Shown: piece by piece, positions 43,405 through 55,717 of the stretch | Layout: each line of letters begins with the position of its first letter | Numbering within the stretch: the stretch's first letter is position 1 | Source of the DNA: Drechslerella dactyloides | Taxonomy: Eukaryota; Ascomycota; Orbiliomycetes; Orbiliales; Orbiliaceae | DNA: 64,000 nt | Assembly: GCA_020064725.1 (NCBI GenBank) | Contig: JAGTWJ010000007.1 | Span: forward strand, 1,674,001-1,738,000 | Direction of reading: 5' to 3' | Program-made: the position numbers and the translations under genes | Notes under the pieces: model-generated | Database searches by the model: none | What the model was told of the DNA's origin: nothing | What the model saw: the letters and a program-made list of their open reading frames with translations, nothing else

Positions 43405-45739
43405 ATGTCGTCGCATTGTCGGGCCTTGCGCCCCACTCTGCAACCGTGCCTCGGACGCCTTACTCACGACATTACGCGACTTCGAGCGAGCGGTAACGTC
43501 CACTTCGCTTGGAGGCCCCGTCTCCAGCTCACCCGGCCTCAAAGAAGGCACCAAATCGGCGTTGGGTACGGCTTCGACCAACCGCGAAACTTCTCGCCTT
43601 TCGTCCCGCCGTCGCCAACTTCACTGCCACCTCCTCGTCCTCCTAAGCAGTATCCTAGACTCATCAAATTCGGGCGAAGACTGCTGTATTTTTCTCTCTT
43701 TGGAGGGACCGTATACTGTTTGGACTGGTTCCTAAACTATTCCGCCTTCATCCGCAGCATCAGGACGTTCTACAACGGTCTAATTGTCAGCATCGACTAC
43801 AAGCTGAACTTCAAAAAAGCCAAAGGAGACAAGATTGGAGACTTGCACCTGAGATCAGCAGAGAGGGTGTTCGATGTTCTGGCGAAAAATGGAGGTCGGT
43901 ATCATCACTGCCTGGTACCTCACTCACCACAAAGTCGCTGACATTATCACCAGGTCTCTATCTCAAGGTCGGCCAAGCGATCGCGATGCAGTCTTCCGTA
44001 CTACCGCCTGCATTCCAGCAGATGTTCGCGCAGCTGTTCGATAACGCACCACAAGTATCCTACAAAGAAGTTCTGAGGGTTTTCAAAGAAGAATTCAACG
44101 GACAATCTCCGGACGATATATTTCTTCCCGGGTCGTTTGAGAAACAAGCCATTGCAAGCGCCAGTATAGCCCAGGTCCATAAAGCGAGGCTCAAGGATGG
44201 CACTCCTGTTGCCGTGAAAATACAGAAACCTCAGATTGCGACATGGATACATTGGGACTTGCAGAGTTGGAGGTATGTCATCCTATCCTGTCCTTGCGGA
44301 TCTCTATTCTTAAGCTATCTGGCGCTGAAAATCGGATAGCATCCTCATGTGGCTGGAATCAAAGCTGTTCGACCTCAACTTCTACTTTGTCGTACCCTAT
44401 ATCAAGCAACGGCTCAAGTCAGAATGCGACTTCACCATCGAAGCGGAGAATTCAGAGCGGACAAGAGCCTTTGTCCAAGCCGAGTCAAAGCTCAGAGACA
44501 AGGTCTATGTCCCTAAAGTCTTTCCAGAATATACCACCAAGAGGATATTGGTAGCCGAATGGATAGATGGCGTCAAATTGTGGGATAAAGAGGCCATATC
44601 TGGGCCATGGCGAGGGCAGAATATGGTGGGCAAAGCAATTGGACGCAGGAGAGCCAAAGTGAAGAAACAGAATATGGCGCAAGAATTCACCTCGCTATTC
44701 GAGACATCACCGAATGTCCGCCATGATACAACAATACGCAGGGCAGGACTCGGCCTATCTCTTACGGATGTCATGACCACTAGTAAGCAAATATCTCACC
44801 GACTTATCGCAACGTCGCTGCCAAATATGCTAACCAGGCCCAGTCGTTCGTCTATTCGGTTACCAGATGTTTGTGTGGGGCCATGTGCATGCGGACCCCC
44901 ATCCGGGCAATATATTGTAAGTTTCTGTTAAGACCGTGGATTTGGTTCGACGCCATGCTAAAAGTAAATCTACAGCGTGAGAAGAAAGCCAAATGGGAAA
45001 GCTGAAGTGGTCCTCATAGATCATGGTCTCTACGTGGACCTGAGTGAGACCATGCGCAAGCAATACTGTGAGTGTCCCTGCGTCCCTCCTCATCTCTTAT
45101 GGACAACGACAATGCTAAGCTCTCTGTTCCCTAGGTGAATTATGGGTGTCACTCTTGAGCGGTGATAACGAGAAGATTGGCCAGATAGCCGAAAGCTGGG
45201 GCATCGGAAACGCAGACCTATTTGCTTCGGCCACCTTGATGCGGCCCTACAGCGGCGGCGACCAATCCTTCTCGAGGTCGATCACGGGGTCAGACGATCC
45301 CAACGGCCCAGGCGGCGCATACGAGATGAACGAGCGAATGCGGCAGGGAATGAAGAGCTTCCTGAACGACACGACAAAGATACCACGAGAGCTGGTGTTC
45401 CTCGGCCGCAGCATGAGGATCGTTCAGGGTAACAACCAGCTCATGGGCTCACCCGTGAACCGGATCAAAGAGACAGCCCTAGCGGCGTCCATGGGTCTCT
45501 TGAAGGTTCAAACCAGCGCCAGCAGACATGCTACGTGGGGCGGTGTGCTACTGGCATATTGGCGCTACGCGATCTTCAGGCTAGTCATTATCTCCTCGGA
45601 CATTATATTCTTCACGATCAGGCTCCGACAGATGCTTCGACTCGGGGAGGGGTTCGAGGACGAGTTGGAGATGAGGATGCAGGCGATGGCGAGGGAAGAC
45701 TTTGGGATCGAACTCAACTCTAAAGTATTCGAAGGATAA
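43405..45739 (+). CDS. ABC1/UbiB-family atypical kinase-like protein, mitochondrial (ADCK1/Mcp2-type)
   Basis: Six exons, 43405-43894, 43954-44272, 44340-44782, 44844-44916, 44976-45067 and 45135-45739, yield 673 aa. An Arg-rich, acid-poor N-terminus suggests mitochondrial import, followed by a hydrophobic anchor (LIKFGRRLLYFSLFGGTVYCLDW). Hallmarks follow in order: GGLYLKVGQAIAMQSS (KxGQ), KQAIASASIAQVHKARL (nucleotide loop, Ala-rich rather than Gly-rich), PVAVKIQKP (lysine), SECDFTIEAEN, HVHADPHPGNIFVRR (catalytic loop) and VVLIDHGLYVDL (DHG in place of DFG). The DHGLY form is typical of the ADCK1/ADCK5 and yeast Mcp2/Cqd2 branch rather than of Coq8. Such proteins affect mitochondrial lipid and coenzyme Q homeostasis. 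Which yeast paralogue it matches is uncertain. Confidence 0.9.
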
Positions 45740-46094
45740 GCGGCATTCGCTGCACAACCATCATTTACTGGAACGCAAACAGAAGATAATAGAGCATTGT
45801 TCACCACTTGCTTGAACTGGGCTGCTCTCACAACAAGCCTGAGCATATACTGTAAATAGTCATATAGATGTCAGATTCTTGTAATACTAAATACAGCAGA
45901 AATCCATACCACATGCATCGCAAGATAACGGCGTGCGCGCGCGTGAACAGAATCCAACATCATTCACCGTAGAAACAAACAACCTGACGCCCAACTACCT
46001 CGCAGCAGCAGTCCATATTACAACGAAACGACCGTATATACATCCGGTGTGAAGTTTAACGCCATGTTTATGATGCTAAAAGGAAAGTAACTGA
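45740..46094. other. Convergent 3' spacer, ABC1-family gene / GPI2
   Basis: 355 bases with both 3' ends. An alternating GCGCGCGCG tract lies near 45932. No gene is seen. Confidence 0.6.
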
Positions 46095-48242
46095 TCAATC
46101 CATCCATTGCCTTCTTGAGAATACAGGACGTGCCGGATCCCATGGCCCACGGATCTCGTTCTTATACCGTTGCATCCCCATCAGCACCCACGCTGCCCCG
46201 CCACCGCCGCCGAGAACCAATCCAAACCACATCAAAGCCCAGTGCCGATTGAGCACATAATGCAAGCAGGTGCCGGCAAAAACAATCAACGTCACAGTGA
46301 GTGCGGTGTGCGAAACCGAAGATAAATGGCGGAGCCTCCGTCGAAAGAGTGGGAATAGACCAAAGATCTGAATTGAGAAGAGGAGAAGGGAGAAGACGTC
46401 GGCGGTCTCGGCGAGCCGAGAAGCTAACACGACGGAGGCAGCCAATGCAGTTGTTGTTGATAAAGATGTGGGAAGCCTATAGATAGAACGTTAGATATAT
46501 TGCCCAGTAACCCAATGAGTGGAATGAGTGGAAATGGCGGGCGTTTTACTTTTTCCTGGGCAAATTTCCAACCCCCGCAGGTCCCATGCCTCCCTGCGGC
46601 AGCTGGAAGCCCGGCTCCGTGCCTTTCTTAGCCACATCTGCTTCGCCTTCACTCAGTCCATAGTCGAAGCAGAGCAGATTCACCAGAAATAGCCAACTGC
46701 TTAACGCCCATATACTATCCTCTGTTGTAGTTTTAGTTAAACTCTTGAGGATGGGGCTTAGCCCGAGAAGAGTGCTGTAGATAAGAAGGGCGCTCTTGAG
46801 TGTCGATAATTGTCTGGTCATCCTAGAAGGTGGAGGAGGAGGCGAAGGAGGACGGATGGATGGAGAGAACGCCGGTGCCGTCTGCGACCTGACAAGTGGC
46901 TGCCCAAAATCACCGTTCATTTTGGGACTTTGAGGACTAAGCTCGGAAGATGATACAGACGCATGAAGACCCCCAGTCTGAGAGCGTCGTATTGTCGGTG
47001 TGGACTTCTTCGGTGATAAAGAAGCGGACCTTGCCATTGGCACTGCTTCAGACTCCTTCGATGCAGGCTCCGCAGGGTCACCTGCAAGCTTGATTTGCAC
47101 AGGACAGGAGGGGTCCTGGAGCTCATCTATCTCGTCGGATGCCCCATCCCCGCCTTCTGCTGAAGATCCGCTTTCGGACATCCTGCGCATTACTTCTTGC
47201 GCTTTGGTTATCGATTTCTGCTCTTCCTCGTTCCATCGGTCCCATATTAACCAACCAAGTATCGTTAAAACCGTGCTGGTGCCGGCCACGTAAACTGGTT
47301 CGACTCTGTTCTTCTCGATGGCGATGAAGGCGCAGACGAATACGACGACGGTTGCGAGGTGCTGAATGATCACGGTGGTGTCATAGACCAGCGGCCAGAA
47401 GTCGTATGCTCGAAAGTTGACATTCCGCTGCAGCGACTCGAGAAACGTCGCATCGGTATAGTTATCCGGATCTTCAAAGGTCTAGTCAGTACCGCATGTT
47501 CAAAATGGACGATATGAACGACATGTTGTTGACATACAATTCTGATTGACCCACATCAGTTTCCTCCAGGGTTTCCTCCGCCGACTTCTAGCTTCCTTGA
47601 TGGTTCCCCTTCCGCTGTAACTGAAAGCGCTGGTCGGTGATGGCCCTTCCGTCCGGATGGTGGGAAGGCTGACGTCGTGCTTTTCCTTCGGACTGCGATT
47701 CGGGGCACGGCCAGGGGGTGCAAGGCCATTCGCCTGAACGATGGGAATCTCCAGCAGGGCCGATTGATGCTGTTTATCCAAGCTATTTGGATGGTGGTGT
47801 ATCGTGCCGTTCTGGGGGGTATCTGAGATCTTGATCCCGTTAGAAAGAGGGGCCGGTTTAGGATTCGAGTTCGAAAGCCGTTGGGTCCGATCGAACCCCG
47901 ATGCGGCGGGGGAGTCTGGAGACGACAGGCTCAGGGCCATCAGAGGAACCCGGCGACCTGGTGGCTGTGTCGGAGAATGGAAGACGCCACGGAGGTGAGA
48001 TGACCGCCTGCAGGCCGTCTGCAATCCATCACCTGGGACGCGCGGAGGGCGTTAGCCACGTACGTAAGCTGGCCGGTCGATGCTCGGTGATGCGAGTGGA
48101 AGATGCTGTTGGCGACCCCTTACTTAGGAGATTAGTTCGAGCTGTCGCCGGAGACGTACTTACTTCGTGGTGTCGTTGGTAGCTCGAAAGTGTCAAATGA
48201 ATCGTCATCAAGCTGGCCTGTTTGCTCGCAAGGTGCTCTCAT
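46095..48242 (-). CDS. GPI2: Gpi2/PIG-C subunit of the GPI-GlcNAc transferase
   Basis: ER-membrane subunit of the complex that transfers GlcNAc to phosphatidylinositol, the first step of GPI-anchor synthesis. Exons (minus) 48164-48242, 47538-48032, 46550-47471 and 46095-46476 give 625 aa. After a long Ser/Pro-rich N-terminus comes RKPWRKLMWVNQNYPDNYTD, then FLESLQRNVNFRAYDFWPLV and several membrane spans (IIQHLATVVVFVCAFIAIE; LLIYSTLLGLSPILKSLT; ASVVLASRLAETADVFSLLL; TVTLIVFAGTCLHYVL). It ends NEIRGPWDPARPVFS. The third-exon acceptor is TTTGAAG at 47472; a nearer TAG would break the frame. A low-complexity insert of about 115 residues separates two spans. The first exon (MRAPCEQTGQ) is the least certain part. 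Confidence 0.9.
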
Positions 48243-48443
48243 GCAGCTCCAACACAGCAAACGCAAGCGCGGCCGCCAAACTTGATTTCATATTGTCACG
48301 CTCTTATTTCAATTACAGTTATTTATAAAGACCGTCCGCGGAGAGACAACGGAGTCAATCGAAGATGGCGAGACAAGGTCTGCGATGAGACTGATTAAAT
48401 ACAATTGAGCCTTTCGGCGGATAGGGCAAAGGTCGTCAAAAGT

Positions 48444-51422
48444 TTACTCCTCCTCCTCCTCTTCATCTTCATCTTCCTCTTCCTCGTCGTCGTCCTCTTC
48501 CTCTTCTTCCTCTTCCTCATCGGCATTACCTTTAACATCGACTAGCACTCCATCCGATCCCAGACTGCCTCCACCTTGATCTCGCTCGACTTCCAGCTGT
48601 AACTGTTGCTCCCAGTCCGGAAAGAGGTCATCGTCAACCCCAGGAACACCGATCGCCTCAGCTACCTTCTTCTTCCCTACATCCACCTTTTGCTTGTCTT
48701 TCTGAGCTGCGGTCAACAACGAAAGCTTCCACTGCTCTGCTGTCTCCGCTGCTATCGACGGCTTGTAAGTCTTGGCGAACAGTGAGGCTTCTGGATATCT
48801 ATCAGCCTTGGACAATAGGCCGACGCAGCCATCGATATCGCCAATCTGCCATAAGCAGGAGAATGCAATGTTATTGGCCCCGCTCTCCACCGCCAACTCT
48901 GCGACTTTCTTCAGCCCGGCGACATCACCCAGCGCAGTAGACAAAAGCAATAAGGACGACAAGTCCTTAGAATTTGTATAGCATTCTTGTGCCAGTGTGA
49001 TGTCCCATGCGTTGATAGCTGCATCTCCAACTGTCTTCCACTTGTGTTCCATATCAGCTTCCCGAGCAATCTCTAGGGCGATATCCAGATTATTGAGCGC
49101 TAGAGAAAGTTCAAACCGGTGCTCTGAGTCGGTTGCAACCTCGAGGGCAAGCTCCTTGTAGCCTTGGCCTTCCAAGAACCGTGCAATCTTATTCTTCTGA
49201 TCCGCTGGAATCTCCTCAAGCAGCTGAGCCGCGGTTTCCATATCACCTCGAAGAACGACCGTCTGATACTCAACAACATTGAGCGAAAGCGAGTACGAGA
49301 CAATCTTGACGTCCTTGTCTGCGAGGTAGACTCTCGAATCCCGAGGGATATAGCCAAGCAGGTACATCGAGGTATCAAAGTGAGCAATGGTGTAAGTTTG
49401 GTCACCGACAAGGTAGTTCAACCGGTTTGTCGAGTTCGTGTAGATGAAGCAGTCGCCAACCCACTCGCCAGTTCTGATTGTTTCATTGATATCCGTGACG
49501 ACCTCGAATGCCGATTCCACACCGTCATCCTCGACTTCCCCGTTCGCGAGGGCCGCGGCGTACTGCTCTCTCGAGAATCGTAAAACATAGTACGACTCGT
49601 CGCATGCCAAGACGACTAGGTCACCACCATCACTCCAGTAAACCGCGTTTGGCACGACATCTATTCTTCGCACCAGTGCACCGCTATCCCAGTCGTAGAA
49701 GCATACAAAGCCATTGCCACGAACGGCAAGTAGCACGCCACCGATCAGGCCTTCAGCGGTGAACGGGACGTCGATTCCACCAGGCTTCTCTCTGAAATTC
49801 TTGAAAATCTTGACAGACGTGGCGGATTCTCGGATCGCGTAGTCGTTGCTATTGTCCTTGGATCCCCAAGCGAAGTCGAGGGCTGTTCCAAACGCCTTGT
49901 TCCTCCAGGCTAGAGCAGTGTATATAATGTATTCGCCGTCGCCGCATACAGAGACGAAGCGTCCATTGGGACTGTGCATCAGGGACTGTGGGTAAATTTC
50001 GCAGGATCCAAGTTCCTTGGTCGACAGTAGCAGAGGAGTACCATCTTTCGCATCGCTCTCTATCAAAAAAAGTCAGCATGCAGGAATATCGCAAAAGGGC
50101 GTTTGGAGTCACTCCATACCACTCGGCTTAATCATGGCACTGAGGACTTCGTTGTGTTTCGCCCATACTATTTTGCCGCTAGTATCCATGCTAACAGCAG
50201 GCTCTTCACGACCCATCTTGATGACCACGCAGCCTTCGTCGAATCCCATCGCCAACCCATTTCTACCCTTCTGGTAAGCAATACACCAAGCTCTCTCCAA
50301 ACCATAGCTGAGGGTTTGTTCTAATCGGTACGTGTTCGCGTGCCATATCTTGATGGTGCCATCCTCAGACCCGGACACGATGACGGGCAGCTCTGGGTGA
50401 TAACAGGCAAACGAGACGTTTGAAGAGTGTCCCTCCAGTGTCACGATGTTGCTCTTCGTTGTGTAGTCCCATATCTTGACCGTGCGATCGTCTGATGTGG
50501 TAAGGATATAAGGCTTGTCGGCGGCGGGATAGTAGTCCACGTGGTTGACTCCTTTCGTTTCGTGGGCCTCCAGCGTGAAATTGGGGGTGCTGCTCCCCAG
50601 ACTCCAGATCTTTACAGTCCTGTCAAGACAGGCAGACGCGAAAGTGTTGGTGTCTTTGGGGTTGATAGCGAGGGACATCACATAATGGCTGTGGCCCTCG
50701 AAAACTTGCATGCATTTCCAATCCTTCTCCCAGTTCCATAGCTTGATTGTCATATCATCGGAGGCAGTGAGAACGAAAGGCTGGGTAGGATGTACGACGA
50801 TTGCGCGGATGTAGTCCGGATGAGCTTCGAACTGAATGATCTTTTCGGAGGTGTTGTAATTGTAGACTCGGAGCTGGAAGTCATCGCTGCCTACGACTAT
50901 CCAATTCTTCCTGGCAATGAAGCGGCCAGCTCTGACGGGAACATCCGTAGCCTCGAATGTTTTGACGACGGCCTATACGCACAATTAGCATACCAATAAG
51001 AGCTCTGGGATTGCCAACACAGCTCCTACCTGCGTCTCAAATGACCAGATATAGACATGACCTAGATGGAGTTCGAGTAGGTTCAGCCTCAGTTCTAAAG
51101 GTTCGTGATATTCAAGAAGTAGGAGGGCATTGGTTACCGCTGTACAAGGAGCAGAGGATCTATACCCGAGTGTTAGCTTTCTAAACCAGAGAAATAAAGT
51201 GCGATCAGGCAACTTTGAAGCAGCATACCCATGGCTCTGTTGGATGGAAGTCAATGCCTTTTACTCGATCAGATCTAGACGATGTCAGCTTGCTATCGAA
51301 GGTAGAGATATCGTCTGGCTGATTCGTACCGAGCGAAAAGCAGTCTCTGTAGCAGCAAGAATGGTCAGAAGTGTAGTTACGAAGAAGCGGCCAAGCTATC
51401 TTACCTTTACGTCAAGCCTCAT
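48444..51422 (-). CDS. SEC27: COPI coatomer subunit beta' (Sec27/COPB2)
   Basis: Coat protein of Golgi-to-ER and intra-Golgi vesicles; its WD40 propellers bind dilysine cargo signals. Seven exons (minus) are 51405-51422, 51330-51346, 51229-51274, 51138-51159, 51030-51061, 50120-50972 and 48444-50059, giving 867 aa. The first five exons are only 18, 17, 46, 22 and 32 bp, yet splice in phase to MRLDVKRLLFARSDRVKGID, FHPTEPWILCSLYSGHVYIW and SFETQAVVKTFEATDVPVRA. Exon 6 carries WD repeats (FVLTASDDMTIKLWNW, FASACLDRTVKIWSLG, LTTSDDRTVKIWDY, VSGSEDGTIKIW). The second propeller and alpha-solenoid follow (ARFLEGQGYKELALEVATDS, CLWQIGDIDGCVGLL). The C-terminus is a run of about 26 Glu/Asp. Length fits the family. 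Confidence 0.95.
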
Positions 51423-52027
51423 GGCGACAGCGACGGCAACGTCAATGGGACAAGTGGTGAATGGATTGGGGTTTGAAGAGTGATAGCTGCCGGCGGGTAG
51501 GTAGCTCCAGAGTGGGAAAACGTGAGCTTAGGAGCTTGGGGATAGAGACGCCCTCAGCTCAGCGGTAAGGGCAGCGAAGACAATCGGGTCACGTCCACCG
51601 CGCTCGGAATCAGCAATGGACAGCCGCGATGGCGAAGGCGAGAAATTATATGCGGGTCCGGATGGGGAGAGGTTCAGTCGACGGGAGGTGGTGATTCGAC
51701 CGAGCACGCATCCAGGGCAAAGGCACATCCACCGTGGCCAGTCTCTTGCGCCAACGGCTGTGCTAGCCGCCACACGCGCCACACGCGCCACAGTCAACCG
51801 CATTGCAACACACCCGGCCAGCAACCGCAACACAGCAACACATCCGCCGCCGCCCGCCTCAACGACGTCGAGGTGGATCGCGCCCAGCGGTACGTCGCCG
51901 GTTGGCAGGCTGGGCATACAAACTTAGAACTTATCAACATCAAGATGTACTCACGCTCGCTCCTGTTTGTCCTGTATTTTGCGATCCCACGGTGCCGAAA
52001 GCGTGTCTAGCAGCCGATATATCGCGC
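51423..52027. promoter_or_regulatory. Divergent promoter, SEC27 / PPxY-protein gene
   Basis: 605 bases between two starts. GC-rich, with a doubled CCACACGCG at 51769-51788. Open frames here have no protein-like features. Confidence 0.5.
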
Positions 52028-52819
52028 ATGAGCATGGATCCAGAGACGTCCTCCATCCGCTCTATGCGCTCCACCGCGCCTTCTTACGTGTCGCAGGTCC
52101 CGTCTTACCATGCGCATGCATCTGCTATCTCCGAGCCTCCGCCGTACTCCCTAGATGGGAGGCTACCTCCGTACACTCGCCAGCTATCGGGGCGGCCGCC
52201 CAATTCCAATGTTCTTCAGAACACGGGGCCGTCGCTGTTGAGGGTTCCGTCGGGTTCTCCTTCAAGCCGTCTGCCAAATGTTCCACCCGTCTCCCTGATA
52301 ACCCCAGGCGTGCGCAGCCCACAGTCTCGACAATACGAGGCAGTCGCCGCCCGTCGGCAGGCGAGGATAGTATCTTCAGCGGTTGAATCTTGGGATCCAC
52401 CGCGACAGCAGGCTAAGAAAAGAAGAGGCTCGCGTCTGACGTTCGACACTTTCTCCTCCTTGCATCCAGCGCCGTCCACACCGCGTGCCCTTGTTCACTC
52501 TACGGCGGAACTTTTCCTATGCACCTGCGGTCGTCCAAATCATGGCCGCGTACCGGGTGATGAATGGGCAGACGCAGGGTATGCCAGGCAGAGGCATGCA
52601 CATGACCTCGGTCTCGAAGAGCCTTTCGGCGTCCACAAGCCTCTAGACGAGCAGAATGATGCAAGTGGTGCCACAACCTGCGTCGACATAGCTCCCGGGT
52701 CGGATGCTCCGGAGAAAGCGGAAGAGAATAACCCAGAGGACCAGAAAAGCTTCGAAGAGGATCTGCTGGATGCTGAGAGCAAGTCGTGGGACTTTATGCT
52801 CTCGCAAATGGCCAATTAG
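52028..52819 (+). CDS. PPxY-motif protein, uncharacterised, 263 aa
   Basis: Frame starting MSMDPETSSIRSMRSTAPSY (a second Met two codons later is also possible), then VSQVPSYHAHASAISEPPPYS and GRLPPYTRQLSG. Two PPxY-like motifs (PPPYS and LPPYT) are ligands for WW domains such as those of Rsp5/NEDD4 ubiquitin ligases. The middle is Ser/Pro/Arg-rich (QQAKKRRGSRLTFDTFSSLH). A CTCGRPNHG cysteine/histidine group follows, and the end is acidic (EENNPEDQKSFEEDLLDAES). Proteins beginning MDPE(S/T)SSIRS..PSYVS..PSYH with PPPY are, from memory, widespread in Pezizomycotina but unstudied. The role as an Rsp5 adaptor or substrate is inference. Confidence 0.75.
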   Translation: MSMDPETSSIRSMRSTAPSYVSQVPSYHAHASAISEPPPYSLDGRLPPYTRQLSGRPPNSNVLQNTGPSLLRVPSGSPSSRLPNVPPVSLITPGVRSPQSRQYEAVAARRQARIVSSAVESWDPPRQQAKKRRGSRLTFDTFSSLHPAPSTPRALVHSTAELFLCTCGRPNHGRVPGDEWADAGYARQRHAHDLGLEEPFGVHKPLDEQNDASGATTCVDIAPGSDAPEKAEENNPEDQKSFEEDLLDAESKSWDFMLSQMAN

Positions 52820-53730
52820 AAGGCGAGATGACGTCTCACGTTCCTCCGCGGATTGATCGATGTTGCAGATTGCCCAGTCAGCTATACCTGTATCTTAACT
52901 CTCCTTTGAACATAGTAGCATGTTCGGAATTTGACTGCGCTCACCTTCACCTGTCTCCCATGGTTGTCTGCCATCGGAGATATGCGATATCACGTCGAAG
53001 CATTCCACATTTTAATTTGCCGATGTTTCTGAATATCAGTTGGAGGCAATTTCTAATTATTTGACATTATGACGCGGATACCATGCACGTTTAGTAGTAC
53101 TCGTTTGTCCACCCCCTCTATCTTCGAGCTGGCACCCCGTGGCAATTTGGTCCTTGATGTCTGTCGCCAATCTCCACTTTATTTGTACACACATGGTCAA
53201 TCTCAACGTTATCCTTATCGTTAAACACACGTATTATATTTGGAATCGCCTTGATGTATTAGGCATGCTTAGGTACATGATGTATCAAGAAGCTACAAGT
53301 TGGGAGCGCTTGCCAGTGCTTGAATGCTCAGCCAATCAATTATCCAACGTCTGTCGGAACATGTCGGAGAAGTATAAGTAGAAAATACGGTGGCTTATCG
53401 TACACTGACTAGATCCTCCTTCCCGCTTTCCGAACGGAATAAATAATATAAGAAAAGAAACAAAGAAATAATTACAATATGCCGTCGTCATCATGAAATA
53501 TAATATAGAATCGCCATGAAATCCTTCCCAATATACCAAATCCTTAATTCCTCAATAAATCGCTAAAATAAAAAAGAAAAAGAATATGTTGCACGCGCAA
53601 AATGATGCGCCCCACCTCGTATCATTTGGCACCTCGTGATCGAATCCGTGAATCTCTGCGAGGAGACTTTCCCGCTCAACAAGTTTGCGTCGAACCCAGA
53701 TGGCACCATGCATGCAGGGGTTCTCCACTT
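52820..53730. other. Convergent AT-rich 3' region
   Basis: About 900 bases between the PPxY gene and the kelch gene. AT-rich, with long A runs near 53440-53590. No gene supported. Confidence 0.6.
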
Positions 53731-55717
53731 CTATCCGGGCAGTTCCGTCGGCCGAGCCGGTGACTGTGCAGGAGGTAGCTCCTGTGGCGCCAAGTTCGGC
53801 GGAGCCTCGACTAGCTCATCCTTGTATTGTTCTTGTACAACCTGCTCGGGGAGCACCTGTGGTGGGTATCCTTGAGGATAACCTGGAGATGGGAATCCAG
53901 GCGAAGGTTGAGACAAGAAGGGTTGGGACATTGCGCTACTCCTCTTGACTTCTGCCACCGCTTCTTTAACGTCGCGCGTGCTCTTCTTCCTGTTGCTCCT
54001 CATAATGAAGAATATCGCAATCACGCCGAGAATGATGACTCCGCCAACGCCGCCGACCACGCCGCCGATAATGGCGTTTTTGTCCGAACCGCCTCCTTTC
54101 TTTCGCTCGGCTGCTGTCTGGTATTGTATTTGGTATACTTTCTCAAGCTCAGGATCGGTCCATCCACCGATGGGGGTCGACCCGTTCCGGCCTCTGGTTG
54201 CTGGAGGAGGAGAAAATCTGTTATGAAAAGCGTTAGGACTGGTCGAATTCGGTATGTAAAGAGAGTAGAGACTTACGGCGCTTCGGTCGGAAAGTTGGGG
54301 ACAATCTCCAATGATGACAGATCCAGTAGCTCCAGGAAGCTGTTGTTTCCACAGTCGTTACGCCCACTCGAACTGCTTCCTCCGATAATCAACATCTGCC
54401 GATCTGCAACCAGCTGGCATTGGGCGTTGACTTTGCTTGGGAAGCTATCGTTTTCAACAGTGGTCCAGGTAAACGCTGGGATTGTCAGGATGGCGAGCTG
54501 CGACTGCCCCGCTGAGCGGTTGCTGCCACCGTAAACGTAGACATAGTGGCTGTTGCCGCTTGAGATCAAAACGGAGCAAGTTCCAACGCCTGGGTTCCGG
54601 GATCTGCCAGATGTGAGGTTTCCTCCTGTCTGCTGGGTGAACCAGGTGGACGAGGCGATGTCGAAAACTTGTAGAGTTTCCCATGCGCCCTATCGTTAAA
54701 TGTTAGCCGTGTCTGACTTCTAACGTGAGAATCAATTGTGTTCAAGACGGTTCACTCACATTACCGTTTCCGTCGTCACCGCCCAAGTTCAAGAGAATGC
54801 CTTCCTTCCCAGCCGGTACGAACAGCAGGTTACTCTGCGCCAGAGGCGTCGCCTTGCTGGCGGGAGCGGTGATGTTCGTGTATGTTTGCTTATTATCCTC
54901 CGAAAAGCCAACGACGACGAGGTTGTTGAGGTAAGTGTCGTTCAGCACCCTGTCGGCCTGTTCCGAGTCGGCACCCTTGGGAACGATACTCTGGCCGCCA
55001 AAATAGAAGCCCTTATCCTCCGACGCCGCGTCTACCGAGGCACCCTTGGTAACGGCCCTGCTAACACCATCATCGATTGTGACCGGGTTCCAGACGATAT
55101 TCTCCGAAGTCGGCGTGCACTTGAAGATAGTCTTGTTGTCCGCTGCGTTGAACAGCTGCTCGCCGCCGTAGAAGTATATATCGCCGTTATAGGAATAGGC
55201 ACCTCCATCGCGCATGGACGCTACCCGTTTCGCGGCAGCCGGGTCGGGTTCCCTCCTGAGGAAAGTATTCAGGTTCGCAGTGGTGCTAAACGTCTGGTTG
55301 AGAAGGATCGAAAAGAACTGGAAGCCTAGCGTCGACGGAGAGCATGGGTACGGCACAACATTAGCAGGCATTCGCAGACCGATTTCGCAGGCAGATATAC
55401 GGAGATATATGCCTCACACCAGAGGCAGGTTGGAAGCACGGGCAAAACTCACCGGACTCCACTTCTCTCTTCTCTTTGCTGTTTGTCGCTTTGTTGACGG
55501 TCAGGTTGCCTCCGAACAGCAGAAGTCTGCTGCCGACCACGCTGGCCTGGAATGAAGTGTAGTCGCAGAACTGGCCGGAGAAGAGATTGCCGCTCGCCGC
55601 GGTCGCCTGTCGTTCCGCGAGCTCTGAGGCCGCGACCAGAGGCGACGCCGCGGAGAATAATAAGGCCGGCAGCAAAGCCGCGGCTACGATGGAAAGTCTG
55701 CTCATGTTGTACCTCAT
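53731..55717 (-). CDS. Kelch-repeat single-pass membrane protein
   Basis: Exons (minus) 55453-55717, 54760-55325, 54277-54689 and 53731-54217 give 576 aa (572 if the Met at 55705 starts). A signal peptide (MSRLSIVAAALLPALLFSAAS) leads into a beta-propeller ectodomain with kelch-like blades: GSRLLLFGGNL, GDIYFYGGEQL, EDKGFYFGGQS, GILLNLGGDDGNG, HYVYVYGGSNR and RQMLIIGGSSS, each with N-glycosylation sites nearby (NQTF, NDTY, NITA). One transmembrane segment, AIIGGVVGGVGGVIILGVIAI, is followed by a basic stop-transfer NRKKSTR. The cytoplasmic tail is Pro/Gln-rich (GYPQGYPPQVLPEQ). Related fungal kelch membrane proteins are mostly uncharacterised. The junction between exons 1 and 2 (128-bp intron) is the least certain. 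Confidence 0.85.

Noticed and set aside
43058..43735. 225-codon plus-strand frame overlapping the ABC1-family gene start
   Set aside because: The conserved kinase-like protein uses another frame from 43405. This one has no family features.
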